From contig NZ_JAJDJU010000003.1 of assembly GCF_020567705.1 (NCBI RefSeq), positions 1 through 64,000 on the forward strand: DNA of 64,000 nt, written 5' to 3'. The notes beneath the pieces were generated by a model. It was not told the origin of the DNA and did not search any database. It saw nothing but the letters and a program-made list of their open reading frames with translations. Source of the DNA: Acidocella sp. KAb 2-4 (GTDB lineage Bacteria; Pseudomonadota; Alphaproteobacteria; Acetobacterales; Acetobacteraceae). Both the position numbers and the translations under genes were made by a program. Shown here one piece after another: positions 30,611 to 39,716 of this stretch; position 1 is the stretch's first letter; each line of letters begins with the position of its first letter.

Positions 30611-32572
30611 ATGCCTCACTACCGACTCGGCCTCTATTTGGCGGCGGCGCTGCTGCCGCTGGCCGCCCAAGCCGACGACCAGCCGATTACCGTCACCGCC
30701 ACGCGCATCGCCACCCCGGCGCCGGATGTTCCGGCCGGGGTAACGGTGCTGACCCAGGCGGATTTCGCCGCCCAGGGCGACACCACGCTCGCCCAGGCCC
30801 TCGCCAACGTGCCCGGCCTGACCCTGGCGCAATCCGGCGGGCCGGGGAATGCCGCCAGCGTGTTCATGCGCGGTGCCAATTCCGAGGATGTGCTGGTGCT
30901 GGTGGACGGCGTGCCGGTGAACGACCCATCCGAGGCCAATGGCGCTTTCAATTTTGGCGTTTACACCCTGGCCGATGTCGAGCGCGTTGAGATCGTGCGC
31001 GGGCCGATGTCGGGCCTCTATGGCGGTGGCGCGATTGGCGGCGTGATCAACATCATTACCCGCCGCGGCACCCGCCCGGCTCAGGCCAGTATCAGCCTCG
31101 CCGGGGGCTTCCCCGCGCAGGGGCAGGCCAGCGCCAGCGTCTCGGGCGTGGCGGGGCGGTTCGACTACGCCTTGAGCGGCAGCCTTGATGAGGAGGCAGG
31201 CTTCGACGCCACGGCCCAGCGGCTTGCGGTCTATGCCGGGCATCGCGACCCGTATCGGGCTAAGCTGGGGGCGGCGCAGTTTGGTTACGCGCTGACCCAG
31301 CAGACACGGCTTTACGTGATCCTGCGCGGCCAAAGCACCGATTCGGCCTTCCCGGATCTCGGCTATCCGGTGTTCGACGACCCCAACTCCTACGACTACA
31401 ACACCAATTTTTTTGGCAAGCTCGGGGTCTCCAGCACGCTGCTGGATGGGCGGCTGCACACCGATCTGTTCATCGCTCGGCTGCAAACCCGGCTGCATTA
31501 CAAAAATCTGCTGGATGCCACCGACCCCAACCAGGCCAGCGCCAATGATGTGTACCGCGGCGGACGCACCGATGCGCAATGGAACAATACGCTGCGCCTG
31601 CCCGATGCCGGGGCGTTCACCTATTCCTCGCTGCTGTTTGGCGCCGAATACGCCGATGATACGGCGCGCGAGCATGTGAATGAGAGCAGTTTCGGCGCGC
31701 CTTTCATCTCCACGGTGCGCGCCGCCCAGCATAGCTGGGCTGGACATGCCGGGGTGCAGAGCACGCTGGCGAGCCGCCTGACCCTCACCGCCGCGCTGCG
31801 TGATGACGCGGTCTCCAGCTTTGGCAATGCGCTCACCTGGCGCGCGGGCGGGGTGCTGGCGGTGCCGGAAATCAACACGCGCTTCAAGGCCGCTGGCGGC
31901 ACCGGGTTTCTCGCGCCCTCGCTCTACGACCTGCATTACATCGATAATTACGGCGATAGCGGCAACCCCAATCTGCGGCCCGAGCGCAGCATCGGCTGGG
32001 AGGCCGGGGCGGAGGTGACGCTGCCCGGATTCGGGCGGCCTGAATTCGCCGATCTCTCGGCCAGCTATTTCGCCAGCACGATCCGCAATCTGATCCAGGC
32101 GGTGCCGCTGCCCTCCGGCGCCTATACCGAGGCGAACGTGGACCGCGCGGATATTGACGGGGTGGAGACCGAGCTGCGCCTCACCCCGGCAAATTGGGTC
32201 ACGGCGGATCTCACCTACACCTATACCCGCGCCGTGGACGCCCGCACCGGCACGGCGCTGCTACGGCGGCCGCAGAATACCGGGGGGGCGACGTTGACCT
32301 TCATCCCCTGGCCGGGGCTGAACATTATGCCGCAGGTGCAGTATGAGGGGCGGTTCAACGATTACCTCTACGCCAATAGCGGTTATCCCATTGGTGTTGG
32401 GTTGGCGCGGGCGGGCACGGTCGTGAATCTCTCCGCCAGCTACAAACTCGACGAGCACTTCACCCTGTTCGCCAATGGGCGGAATATTCTCGGCTCGCGC
32501 TTCGAGCCGGTAAACGGCTTGCAGATCCCCGGCGCGTCGGTGCTGATCGGGGTGCGGGCGGGGTTCGAGTAG
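30611..32572 (+). CDS. btuB: TonB-dependent outer-membrane receptor, BtuB-like (vitamin B12)
   Basis: 653 residues. Signal peptide (MPHYRLGLYLAAALLPLAAQA), then a TonB-box-like PITVTA, plug domain (VTVLTQADFAAQGDTTLAQALANVPG, RGANSEDVLVLVDGVPVND, VERVEIVRGPMSGLYGGGAIGGVINI) and a 22-strand barrel ending in a terminal Phe region (VLIGVRAGFE). The upstream cobalamin riboswitch makes cobalamin, or a related corrinoid, the likely ligand. ATG 30611 is chosen for the signal peptide and the GAGGAGAGG before it. It imports B12 across the outer membrane using TonB energy. Confidence 0.92.
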   Translation: MPHYRLGLYLAAALLPLAAQADDQPITVTATRIATPAPDVPAGVTVLTQADFAAQGDTTLAQALANVPGLTLAQSGGPGNAASVFMRGANSEDVLVLVDGVPVNDPSEANGAFNFGVYTLADVERVEIVRGPMSGLYGGGAIGGVINIITRRGTRPAQASISLAGGFPAQGQASASVSGVAGRFDYALSGSLDEEAGFDATAQRLAVYAGHRDPYRAKLGAAQFGYALTQQTRLYVILRGQSTDSAFPDLGYPVFDDPNSYDYNTNFFGKLGVSSTLLDGRLHTDLFIARLQTRLHYKNLLDATDPNQASANDVYRGGRTDAQWNNTLRLPDAGAFTYSSLLFGAEYADDTAREHVNESSFGAPFISTVRAAQHSWAGHAGVQSTLASRLTLTAALRDDAVSSFGNALTWRAGGVLAVPEINTRFKAAGGTGFLAPSLYDLHYIDNYGDSGNPNLRPERSIGWEAGAEVTLPGFGRPEFADLSASYFASTIRNLIQAVPLPSGAYTEANVDRADIDGVETELRLTPANWVTADLTYTYTRAVDARTGTALLRRPQNTGGATLTFIPWPGLNIMPQVQYEGRFNDYLYANSGYPIGVGLARAGTVVNLSASYKLDEHFTLFANGRNILGSRFEPVNGLQIPGASVLIGVRAGFE

Positions 32573-32576
32573 GCGG

Positions 32577-33596
32577 TCAGAAGGCCGTCGCCACCCGCAA
32601 TTCCACGGCGCGGTTGAGCGCCGCGCCGTGTGCGGCCAGGTCATACTGGCCGTTCAGCATCACCTGCCAATGCGGCGAGAGATAGGTCGAGACACCTAGG
32701 AAGAGCTGGCTCTCATTGGTGCGCCGCCCGGTATCCACCGTGACGCCGTTGGCCAGCCGGTCGACCTGCTTGCCGCCGAAGGCCTGGTAATAGCCGGGAA
32801 TGATCGTTGCCCGGGTGGCCGGATAGAACTGCCAGGGCAGGAAGACGCGGAATTCCTCGCTGGGTTGCTCATGCAACCGGGCAGGCAGGGCGAAGGCGGG
32901 CTGCACCGGCCCGGCGGTGAGATATTGATTGGCGTAAATGGCCGGGGAGACGGCGGCGGCATCGTTGTTGTCGCCATACACATAAACCTCGCCCCAGAGT
33001 TCCAGGCCGAGATTTTGCCCCTCCGGCCGGCCGAGTAATGTGGTGTGGAACCCGGCCTCGCCCTCCACCGTCCACAAATTTTGCGTGTAATTCAACGTCG
33101 CGTTTTTGTCGTAGCTGCCGATGGGCGGGGCGATCCAGGGGCTGAGCACCAGATAGGTGCCGGTGGCGGGGTTGGCGTAGGCGAAGATGAAGGCGCTAAG
33201 CTGGGGCTGGGCGAAGCCGCCGCCATGCGCGAGCCGCGCCCGCCCGGGGCCGAACGGGCCCACGGCGGGCAAGCCCATTTCCTGCCCGCCGAGGAAGCTG
33301 GAATAGGCCTGGGTCATCTGCACCCCAGCCTCCATGCCGCCGAGCTCGAAGGTGTGGATGTAGCGCAGGGCCTGGATATCGGCGGCGATGCGGGTGTTGT
33401 GGTCATAGGTCGGGCCATGCAGCGCGCCGATCGCCCCGGCATTGGTGAACTCGTTGTAGTAAAGGAAGATGTTGATCCCCACCGGCGGCGGCACCGCGTC
33501 GCCAGGCAAGGGAGATGAGGCAAAAGCCGGTGACGCGGCCGCGCAGGCCACCGCCAGCACGGCGGATGTGGCCAAGCCTCCCAGCGTTTTTAACAC
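32577..33596 (-). CDS. Phenol_MetA_deg-family outer-membrane barrel-like protein
   Basis: 339 residues with a clear signal peptide (MLKTLGGLATSAVLAVACAAASPAFA). The mature part is rich in alternating aromatic and polar residues (GINIFLYYNEFTN, LSAFIFAYANP, NLGLELWGEVYVYG, VTVDTGRRTNESQLFLGVSTYLSPHW) and ends with strand-like LRVATAF, as in beta-barrel proteins of the meta-pathway phenol degradation/transport family. Substrate unknown. It is convergent with btuB (stops only 4 bp apart) and divergent from the cation exporter at 33757. Confidence 0.75.
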   Translation of the reverse strand: MLKTLGGLATSAVLAVACAAASPAFASSPLPGDAVPPPVGINIFLYYNEFTNAGAIGALHGPTYDHNTRIAADIQALRYIHTFELGGMEAGVQMTQAYSSFLGGQEMGLPAVGPFGPGRARLAHGGGFAQPQLSAFIFAYANPATGTYLVLSPWIAPPIGSYDKNATLNYTQNLWTVEGEAGFHTTLLGRPEGQNLGLELWGEVYVYGDNNDAAAVSPAIYANQYLTAGPVQPAFALPARLHEQPSEEFRVFLPWQFYPATRATIIPGYYQAFGGKQVDRLANGVTVDTGRRTNESQLFLGVSTYLSPHWQVMLNGQYDLAAHGAALNRAVELRVATAF

Positions 33597-33674
33597 AATG
33601 CATTCTCCTGCGATGCCGCGAACCGCAGGTTAAGCCCTGCTTGCCCTCTGTATGACACGGATTCATTGGCAAAT

Positions 33675-33691
33675 TGTCAATAGAATTGACA
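33675..33691. promoter_or_regulatory. Inverted TTGACA pair in a divergent intergenic region
   Basis: TGTCAA (33675-33680), TAGAA, TTGACA (33686-33691): a consensus-like -35 hexamer on each strand in head-to-head orientation, AT-rich context, between the Phenol_MetA_deg-like gene and the cation exporter. No clear -10 partners were found, so it may instead be an operator. Confidence 0.35.
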
Positions 33692-33756
33692 GAGAGATAA
33701 CAGCGTCGCGCGGTGGGGTCGTTGCCTTTTGCCGCCAAGCCCTGGTAGCTAGGCGC

Positions 33757-34656
33757 GTGAAACCGATACGAAAAATCGCGGCGGGGAGTATCGCGGTCGG
33801 TGTTCTGGTCTTTGCCGGCAAGATGCTGGCTGCAAAGGTCAGCGGCAGCACCGCGTTATTTTCCGATGCGCTGGAAGCGCTGGTCAATGTCGCCGCCTCG
33901 GGGCTGGCGCTGTATGCGCTCATCATCGGCGCCAAGCCCGCTGACGATGAACACCATTACGGCCATGCCAAGGCGGAGCTGCTGAGCGCCATCACCACCG
34001 GGGCGCTGATCCTGCTCGCGGCCGTGCTGATTTTTCATCGCGCCGTGCTGGCGCTGTGGCACCCGGAGCAATTGGCGACTCTGGAGGGCGGGTTAGGGCT
34101 GGGTCTGGCGCTGAATGCCGCGGCTGGGGTGATGAATGCCGTCTGGGCCGCCGTGCTGCGCCGCTACGGCAAACAGGCGCGATCTCCGGCGCTGCTGGCC
34201 GATTCGCAGCATCTGTTCAGCGACGTGCTGACCTCGATCGGCATCGTCGCCGCGTTGCTGGTGGTGGACTGGCTGCGCATGCCACGGCTTGACCCGGTGA
34301 TCGCCCTGTTGATCGCGGGGCAGATCGCCGTGATGGGCTGGCATACGGTGAAGCGCTCGATCAGCGGGCTGCTCGACGAAGCGCCGCCGCCCGCGGTGAC
34401 CGAGCGCATCCATGCCCTGGTGCGCGAATACGCCAGCGGTGCCATCGAGGCGCATGATCTGCGCATCCGCCAGGCCGGGCATGCGAGCTTTCTGGAATTC
34501 CATCTCGTCGTGCCGGGTGAGATGACGGTGAACGAGTCGCATGCCATCTGCGACCGGATCGAGGCCGCGCTGAAGCAGGAGATGCACGGCGCGATCATCA
34601 CAATCCATGTCGAGCCGCCGGAGAAGGCGAAGAACGACGGCGTGCTGGTGCCGTGA
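33757..34656 (+). CDS. Cation diffusion facilitator family transporter
   Basis: 299 residues, full-length CDF. Membrane segments begin at KIAAGSIAVGVLVFAGKML. Metal-site residues are in TALFSDALEALVNVAAS and LLADSQHLFSDVLTSIG (the HxxxD pair), and HHYGHAKAELL is the cytoplasmic loop signature. The C-terminal cytoplasmic domain (EAHDLRIRQAGHASFLEFHLVVPGEMTV, then HGAIITIHVEP) is intact, unlike the short transporter at 16318. It exports divalent cations such as Zn, Fe or Mn. GTG 33757 gives a standard-length protein; an ATG at 33652 would add 35 atypical residues. Confidence 0.88.
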   Translation: MKPIRKIAAGSIAVGVLVFAGKMLAAKVSGSTALFSDALEALVNVAASGLALYALIIGAKPADDEHHYGHAKAELLSAITTGALILLAAVLIFHRAVLALWHPEQLATLEGGLGLGLALNAAAGVMNAVWAAVLRRYGKQARSPALLADSQHLFSDVLTSIGIVAALLVVDWLRMPRLDPVIALLIAGQIAVMGWHTVKRSISGLLDEAPPPAVTERIHALVREYASGAIEAHDLRIRQAGHASFLEFHLVVPGEMTVNESHAICDRIEAALKQEMHGAIITIHVEPPEKAKNDGVLVP

Positions 34657-34700
34657 GGCCAGCCGTCGCGCCTGCCGCTGGCGCGGTTCGTGCCTGAATG

Positions 34701-34728
34701 AAAAAGGGGCCCGCAAGGGCCCCTTTTT
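34701..34728. terminator. Bidirectional rho-independent terminator
   Basis: A5-GGGGCCC (34706-34712), loop GCAA, GGGCCCC (34717-34723)-T5. It lies between the convergent cation exporter and typA genes and works in both directions. Confidence 0.92.
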
Positions 34729-34730
34729 GT

Positions 34731-36569
34731 TTACGCGGCGTCGTCCGAGCGGCGCTCGGCCTTCTTACGCTCATGCGGGTCGAGATAGCGCTTGCGGATG
34801 CGCACCGCGCCCGGCGTCACCTCCACCAACTCGTCATCCTCGATATAGGCGATCGCCTGCTCCAGCGACATCTTGCGCGGCGGGGTGAGCAGCAGCGCCT
34901 CGTCCTTGCCGGCGGCGCGGATATTGGTGAGCTTCTTCTCCCTGATCGGGTTCACGTCGAGATCATTCTCGCGCGAATGCTCGCCCAGGATCATGCCGAC
35001 ATACACCTTATCGCCGGGGTTGACGAACAGCACGCCGCGATCCTGCAGCGAGAACAGGGAGTACTGCACGGCCTCGCCATCCTCGGAGGAGATCAGCGCG
35101 CCGTTGCGGCGGCCCTCGATCTTGCCCTTCCACGGGCCGTAACCCGCGAACAGACGGTTCATCACGCCGGTGCCGCGCGTGTCGGTCAGGAACTCGCCGT
35201 GGTAGCCGATCAGGCCGCGCGACGGGATCTTGAAGGTCAGGCGCTGCTTGCCGCCGCCGGAGGGGCGGATATCCGCGAGCTCACCCTTGCGGCGGGACAT
35301 CTTCTCCACCACCGCGCCGGCATAGGGCTCGTCCACGTCGATCAGCACTTCTTCATACGGCTCCTCGCGCTCGCCGGTCTCCTCATTGAGGCGGGTGAGC
35401 ACGCGCGGGCGGCCGATGGTCAGCTCGAAGCCTTCGCGGCGCATGGTCTCGATAAGCACGCCGAGCTGGAGTTCGCCGCGGCCGGACACCTCGAAGGCAT
35501 CGCTTTCGGCGGAGGCGACCACCTGAATGGCGACATTGCCTTCCGTCTCGGCGAACAGGCGGTCGCGGATCTGACGGGAGGTGACCTTCTTGCCCTCGCG
35601 GCCGCCGAGCGGGCCGTCATTGATGCGGAAGGTCATGGACAGGGTCGGCGGGTCGATCGGCGTGGCGGGCAGCGGGGCGGCCACTTCGGGGGCGCAGATC
35701 GTGTACGGCACGGTGGTGTCGGCCAGCCCGGCCACGGCCACGATGTCACCGGCGGAGACCTCGTCCACTGGCACGCGCTCCAGCCCGCGGAAGGAGAGCA
35801 GCTTGGTCAGGCGGCCGGTTTCCACCAGCTTGCCGTCAAGGTTCAGCACCTTCACCGGCATGTTTACGGTGGCGCGGCCCTGCTCGACGCGCCCGGTCAG
35901 CACGCGGCCGAGGAAGGTGTCGGACTCCAGGATGGTGGCGACCATGGCGAAGGGCGCGTCCACGTCCAAATTCGGGGCGGGGACATGGCTCAGGATCAGG
36001 TCGAAGAGCGGGGTCAGGTTTTCGCGCGGATCGTCGAGATTGGCGACGGCCCAGCCCTGGCGGCCCGAGGCGAACAGCATGGGGAAGTCCAGCTGCTCCT
36101 CGTTGGCGTCGAGCGCGGCGAACAGGTCGAACATCTCGTTATGCACATCGTCCGGGCGGGCGTCGCCACGGTCGATCTTGTTCACGACCACGATCGGCTT
36201 CAGCCCGCGCGCCAGCGCCTTGCCGAGCACGAACTTGGTCTGCGGCAGCACGCCCTCGGCGGCGTCCACCAGGATCACGGCGCCATCGACCATGCTCAGG
36301 ATACGCTCCACCTCGCCGCCGAAATCGGCGTGGCCGGGGGTGTCGACGATGTTGATGCGGACATCCTTCCACACCACCGAGGCGACCTTGGCCAGAATGG
36401 TGATGCCGCGCTCCTTTTCCAGGTCGTTGCGGTCGAGCGCGCGCTCGGCCACCGCCTGGTGCGCGGCGAAGGCGCCGGACTGCTTCAGCAGCTGGTCGGT
36501 GAGCGTGGTTTTGCCATGGTCAACGTGAGCGATGATGGCGATATTGCGGATTTTCGGCGCGGACGACAT
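34731..36569 (-). CDS. typA: Translational GTPase TypA/BipA
   Basis: 612 residues. GTPase motifs IAHVDHGKTTLTDQLL (G1), ERGITI (G2), DTPGHADFGGEVERIL (G3) and VVNKIDRGDARPD (G4), then domains II, III and V and the TypA-specific C-terminal domain (GTGVMNRLFAGYGPWKG, GYHGEFLTDTRG). It binds ribosomes and supports 50S assembly and stress responses. ATG 36569 (MSSAPKIRNIAII) gives the normal N-terminus; longer frames are unlikely. Confidence 0.96.
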   Translation of the reverse strand: MSSAPKIRNIAIIAHVDHGKTTLTDQLLKQSGAFAAHQAVAERALDRNDLEKERGITILAKVASVVWKDVRINIVDTPGHADFGGEVERILSMVDGAVILVDAAEGVLPQTKFVLGKALARGLKPIVVVNKIDRGDARPDDVHNEMFDLFAALDANEEQLDFPMLFASGRQGWAVANLDDPRENLTPLFDLILSHVPAPNLDVDAPFAMVATILESDTFLGRVLTGRVEQGRATVNMPVKVLNLDGKLVETGRLTKLLSFRGLERVPVDEVSAGDIVAVAGLADTTVPYTICAPEVAAPLPATPIDPPTLSMTFRINDGPLGGREGKKVTSRQIRDRLFAETEGNVAIQVVASAESDAFEVSGRGELQLGVLIETMRREGFELTIGRPRVLTRLNEETGEREEPYEEVLIDVDEPYAGAVVEKMSRRKGELADIRPSGGGKQRLTFKIPSRGLIGYHGEFLTDTRGTGVMNRLFAGYGPWKGKIEGRRNGALISSEDGEAVQYSLFSLQDRGVLFVNPGDKVYVGMILGEHSRENDLDVNPIREKKLTNIRAAGKDEALLLTPPRKMSLEQAIAYIEDDELVEVTPGAVRIRKRYLDPHERKKAERRSDDAA

Positions 36570-36804
36570 GCAGGAAATACCCATGGTTAAGAACGCACCA
36601 AACCACGGGGCGGATGCTCCGTGGCCGGCGCGAAAGACGGAATTTGCGCCCGGCATAGCGATATTGCGCCGCAAAAGCGAGGATTAAATGCACATACGCG
36701 CCCTGTGGCGGATGGCGGGCCGGGATTTTGCCGCCGTGGCGGATTAAACCCTCGTCATCTGCCCCCGGACCGGGATAAGGTGCGGCCGGGCTTTACCGGG
36801 AGTT

Positions 36805-37530
36805 GTGGTGCGCAAGCTGCTGTTATGTCTGGCGGTTACGGCCGGGTTTGGGGCGGCGCGGGCGGATCTGCCGCCGGGCGCGGCCTGCACCGCGGCTGGG
36901 CACGCGGCCGAGCAGCAGGACGCCCTGCCGGTGAACCTGCTGATCTCCATCGGCATGGTGGAAAGCGGCCACCCGGACCCGATGACCGGCCGCTTCGCAC
37001 CCTGGCCATGGACCGTGAACGCCGACGGCAATGGTCAGTATTTCCCCACCAAGGAGGCGGCGGAGGCGTTTGTGCGCTTCGCCGAGGCGTCCGGCGCGCG
37101 CGATGTCGATGTCGGCTGCTTCCAGATCAGCCTGCAAAGCCACCCGGATGCCTTCGCCTCGCTCGATGACGCCTTCGACCCGGCGAGCAACGCCAATTAC
37201 GCGGCGCGTTTTCTCACCCAGCTCAAGAGCCAGACAGGCTCCTGGACCACCGCCATCGCCGATTACCATTCCGCCCTGCCGGATCTCGGCCTGCCCTATC
37301 AGCGCCAGGTTTTGGCGGCGTGGAAGCGCATGGGCGATCTGCCCTTCAGTCTCGGCGCCGACGTGCAGCAGGCCAGCTATATGCCGCTGCCCGACCCCGT
37401 GGCGATCATCCAATCCGCCGCCGCCAAGCGCGTGCATGTCTACACCTCCAGCGGCCCGGATGATGCGGGGTGGCGGCCGGGATTGCCGCATGTCTATGCC
37501 GGGCTGCCGCATGTTTACGCGGGCGATTAG
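36805..37530 (+). CDS. Lytic transglycosylase, SLT-domain
   Basis: 241 residues. A signal peptide (about 1-20, ending ARA) precedes a lysozyme-like SLT domain: NLLISIGMVESGHPDP with the catalytic Glu (near 53), DVDVGCFQISLQSHPDAF and NYAARFLTQLKSQTGSW, then YHSALPDLGLPYQRQVLAAW. It would cleave peptidoglycan in the periplasm, as conjugation- or flagella-type transglycosylases do. GTG starts at 36805 or 36808, after GGGAG. The C-terminus has a perfect 7-residue tandem repeat (GLPHVYA twice) from a 21-bp duplication. Confidence 0.82.
   Translation: MVRKLLLCLAVTAGFGAARADLPPGAACTAAGHAAEQQDALPVNLLISIGMVESGHPDPMTGRFAPWPWTVNADGNGQYFPTKEAAEAFVRFAEASGARDVDVGCFQISLQSHPDAFASLDDAFDPASNANYAARFLTQLKSQTGSWTTAIADYHSALPDLGLPYQRQVLAAWKRMGDLPFSLGADVQQASYMPLPDPVAIIQSAAAKRVHVYTSSGPDDAGWRPGLPHVYAGLPHVYAGD
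37480..37521 (+). repeat. 21-bp tandem repeat inside the transglycosylase gene
   Basis: Two adjacent 21-bp units (37480-37500 and 37501-37521) encode GLPHVYA twice. They differ only at third-codon or silent positions, so the protein repeat is exact. Confidence 0.8.
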
Positions 37531-37537
37531 CCTTATG

Positions 37538-37562
37538 GCGGGCGGTATAAAGCCCGCATAAA
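37538..37562 (+). terminator. Weak terminator-like hairpin
   Basis: GCGGGC (37538-37543), 8-nt loop, GCCCGC (37552-37557), followed by ATAAAATTAT. A short stem and no clean T-run; it is placed right after the transglycosylase stop. The rest of 37563-37770 shows nothing definite. Confidence 0.35.
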
Positions 37563-37770
37563 ATTATCACGTTTGCGTGAGCGGCGTTCGGCCTCACAGG
37601 CCGGGTGCCGGCTTGGCCTTGTGCGCCGCATCGTCACTGCGCCGTCAGAGCCCATAAAAACCGCGTAAAATCAGGCGAATCGGCTCCTCCGCGCGGCGGG
37701 GTAAGGTTTGAAGACGGCCGCCCGGGCCCTAAAATCCTGCGAATCGATTAAACGTAGAAAGCCATCTTCC

Positions 37771-39654
37771 ATGTCAGTTTCAGAGCAATCCGCCCCGGCC
37801 GCGCCGTTGCGCCTTGCCGTCCTCGTCGGTGCGCTGGGCGTTGTTTACGGCGATATCGGCACCAGCCCGCTTTACGCGCTGCAGACTTGCCTCGGCTATT
37901 TCTCCGCCGCCAGCCTGGCGCGCGCCGATGTGCTGGGGCTGTTGTCGCTGATCTTCTGGGCGCTGATCATCACCGTGACGCTGAAATACGTCACCTTCGT
38001 GATGCGCGCCGATAATAAGGGCGAGGGCGGCATCCTGGCCCTCACCGCGCTGGCGCAGCGCGTGGCGGCCACGCCGCGCACGCGCGCGCTGCTCGGGCTG
38101 GTCGGTATCATCGGCGCCGGGCTGTTTTTTGGCGATGGCATGATCACCCCGGCCATCTCCGTGCTTTCGGCGGTGTCGGGGCTGCAAGTGGTCTGGCCCA
38201 GCCTCTCCAACCATCTGGTGGAGGGGGTGTCGCTCGGTGTGATCGTCTTGCTGTTCATGGTGCAGCGGCGCGGCACCGGGGCGGTGGGGGCGGCATTTGG
38301 CCCGGTGATGGTGGTATGGTTCCTGTCCATCGCCCTGCTCGGGCTGGCGCAGACGCTGCGCGATCCGCGCGTGCTGGTGGCGATCGATCCGCTATTCGGC
38401 GCGGGTTTCATATTGCGGCATAAATTTTCCGCCTTCGTCATCCTAGGCGCCGTGGTGCTGGCGGTGACCGGGGCCGAGGCGCTCTATGCCGATATGAGCC
38501 ATTTCGGCCGCAAGCCGATCCGCCTCGCCTGGACGTATTTCGTGCTGCCCGCGCTGGTGTTGAATTATTTCGGCCAGGGGGCGCTGGTGCTGGGCAACCC
38601 GGCCGCGGCGGCCAACCCGTTTTACATGGCCGCGCCTGCGGCGTTGCAGATTCCGCTCACCATCCTCTCGACCCTGGCCACCGTGATCGCCAGCCAGGCG
38701 GTGATCTCGGGCGCGTTTTCGATGGCGCGGCAATGCATTCAGCTTGGGCTGTTCCCGCGCATGGAGATCCGCCACACCTCCGCCGCCATGGAGGGGCAGA
38801 TTTATGTGCCGCAGGTCAACTGGCTGCTGGCGGCGGGCGTGATCCTGCTGGTGCTGGGCTTCCAGACGAGCAACAATCTTGCCTGGGCCTACGGCATTGC
38901 CGTCACCGGCACCTTTGTCTGCACCAATGTGCTGGCGATGTTCGTATTCCGCCGCGGCTTCCATTGGTCGCGCCTCGCGACAGCCCTGGTTTTTGGCGCG
39001 TTCAGTGTCGTCGATCTCGCCTTTTTCGGCGCCAACGCGCTCAAATTCCTCGATGGCGGCTGGGTGCCGCTGGGCATCGGCCTGCTGGTGGCGGTGTTGA
39101 TGACCACCTGGCAGCGCGGCCGCGCGCTGATCTATGCGCGCTGGACCCAGGATGCGCTACCGCTGGCCTCCTTCCTCAAGCGGCTGCCGCAATCGCGCAT
39201 CCTGCGCGTGCCTGGCACGGCTGTGTTCATGACCGGCAATCTCGACTATGTGCCCGGCGCGCTGCTGCATAATCTGAAGCATAACCAGGTGCTGCATGAG
39301 CGGGTCTTGTTCGTGACCGTGCGCACGCTGGACACCCCGCACGCCAGCCCCGGGCAGCGTGCCAGCGTCGAGGAGGCTGCGCCGATGATCTACCGGATCA
39401 CGCTGAATTTCGGCTTCATGGAGAGCCCGAACATTCCGCGCGCGCTGAGCGAATTGCCGGGCCTCGCGCTTCAGCCGATGGATACCAGCTATTTCCTGGG
39501 GCGCGAAAGTTATGTTCCGGCGGGGCTGACAACGCTGCGCCTCCTGCGCCGCCGGCTCTTCCTGTTCCTGACGCGCAACGCCATTCCGGCCACCGAATTC
39601 TTCCAGATCCCGCCCGACCGCGTGGTCGAGCTCGGCGTGCGCATCGCCATCTGA
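37771..39654 (+). CDS. kup: Potassium uptake protein Kup
   Basis: 627 residues, about 12 membrane segments. The KUP/HAK/KT signature [17 protein letters not shown] is near residue 22, with [37 protein letters not shown] and [17 protein letters not shown]. The cytoplasmic C-terminal third ends normally. It takes up K+ with H+, a system often used in acid conditions. ATG 37771 is preferred over a longer frame because it gives the usual short N-terminus before the signature. Confidence 0.95.
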   Translation: MSVSEQSAPAAPLRLAVLVGALGVVYGDIGTSPLYALQTCLGYFSAASLARADVLGLLSLIFWALIITVTLKYVTFVMRADNKGEGGILALTALAQRVAATPRTRALLGLVGIIGAGLFFGDGMITPAISVLSAVSGLQVVWPSLSNHLVEGVSLGVIVLLFMVQRRGTGAVGAAFGPVMVVWFLSIALLGLAQTLRDPRVLVAIDPLFGAGFILRHKFSAFVILGAVVLAVTGAEALYADMSHFGRKPIRLAWTYFVLPALVLNYFGQGALVLGNPAAAANPFYMAAPAALQIPLTILSTLATVIASQAVISGAFSMARQCIQLGLFPRMEIRHTSAAMEGQIYVPQVNWLLAAGVILLVLGFQTSNNLAWAYGIAVTGTFVCTNVLAMFVFRRGFHWSRLATALVFGAFSVVDLAFFGANALKFLDGGWVPLGIGLLVAVLMTTWQRGRALIYARWTQDALPLASFLKRLPQSRILRVPGTAVFMTGNLDYVPGALLHNLKHNQVLHERVLFVTVRTLDTPHASPGQRASVEEAAPMIYRITLNFGFMESPNIPRALSELPGLALQPMDTSYFLGRESYVPAGLTTLRLLRRRLFLFLTRNAIPATEFFQIPPDRVVELGVRIAI

Positions 39655-39665
39655 GCCACAACAAA

Positions 39666-39691
39666 AAAGGCCACCCGTTAGGGTGGCCTTT
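39666..39691. terminator. Bidirectional rho-independent terminator
   Basis: AAAGGCCACCC (39666-39676), loop GTTA, GGGTGGCCTTT (39681-39691), with extra A upstream. It separates convergent kup and odhB. Confidence 0.9.
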
Positions 39692-39716
39692 GCGTTTATC
39701 CAGCGCCGGAGCGGGA

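Noticed and set aside
34698-36590. A 630-codon plus-strand frame opposite typA
   Set aside because: Same codon-mirror artefact; typA motifs on the minus strand are unambiguous.
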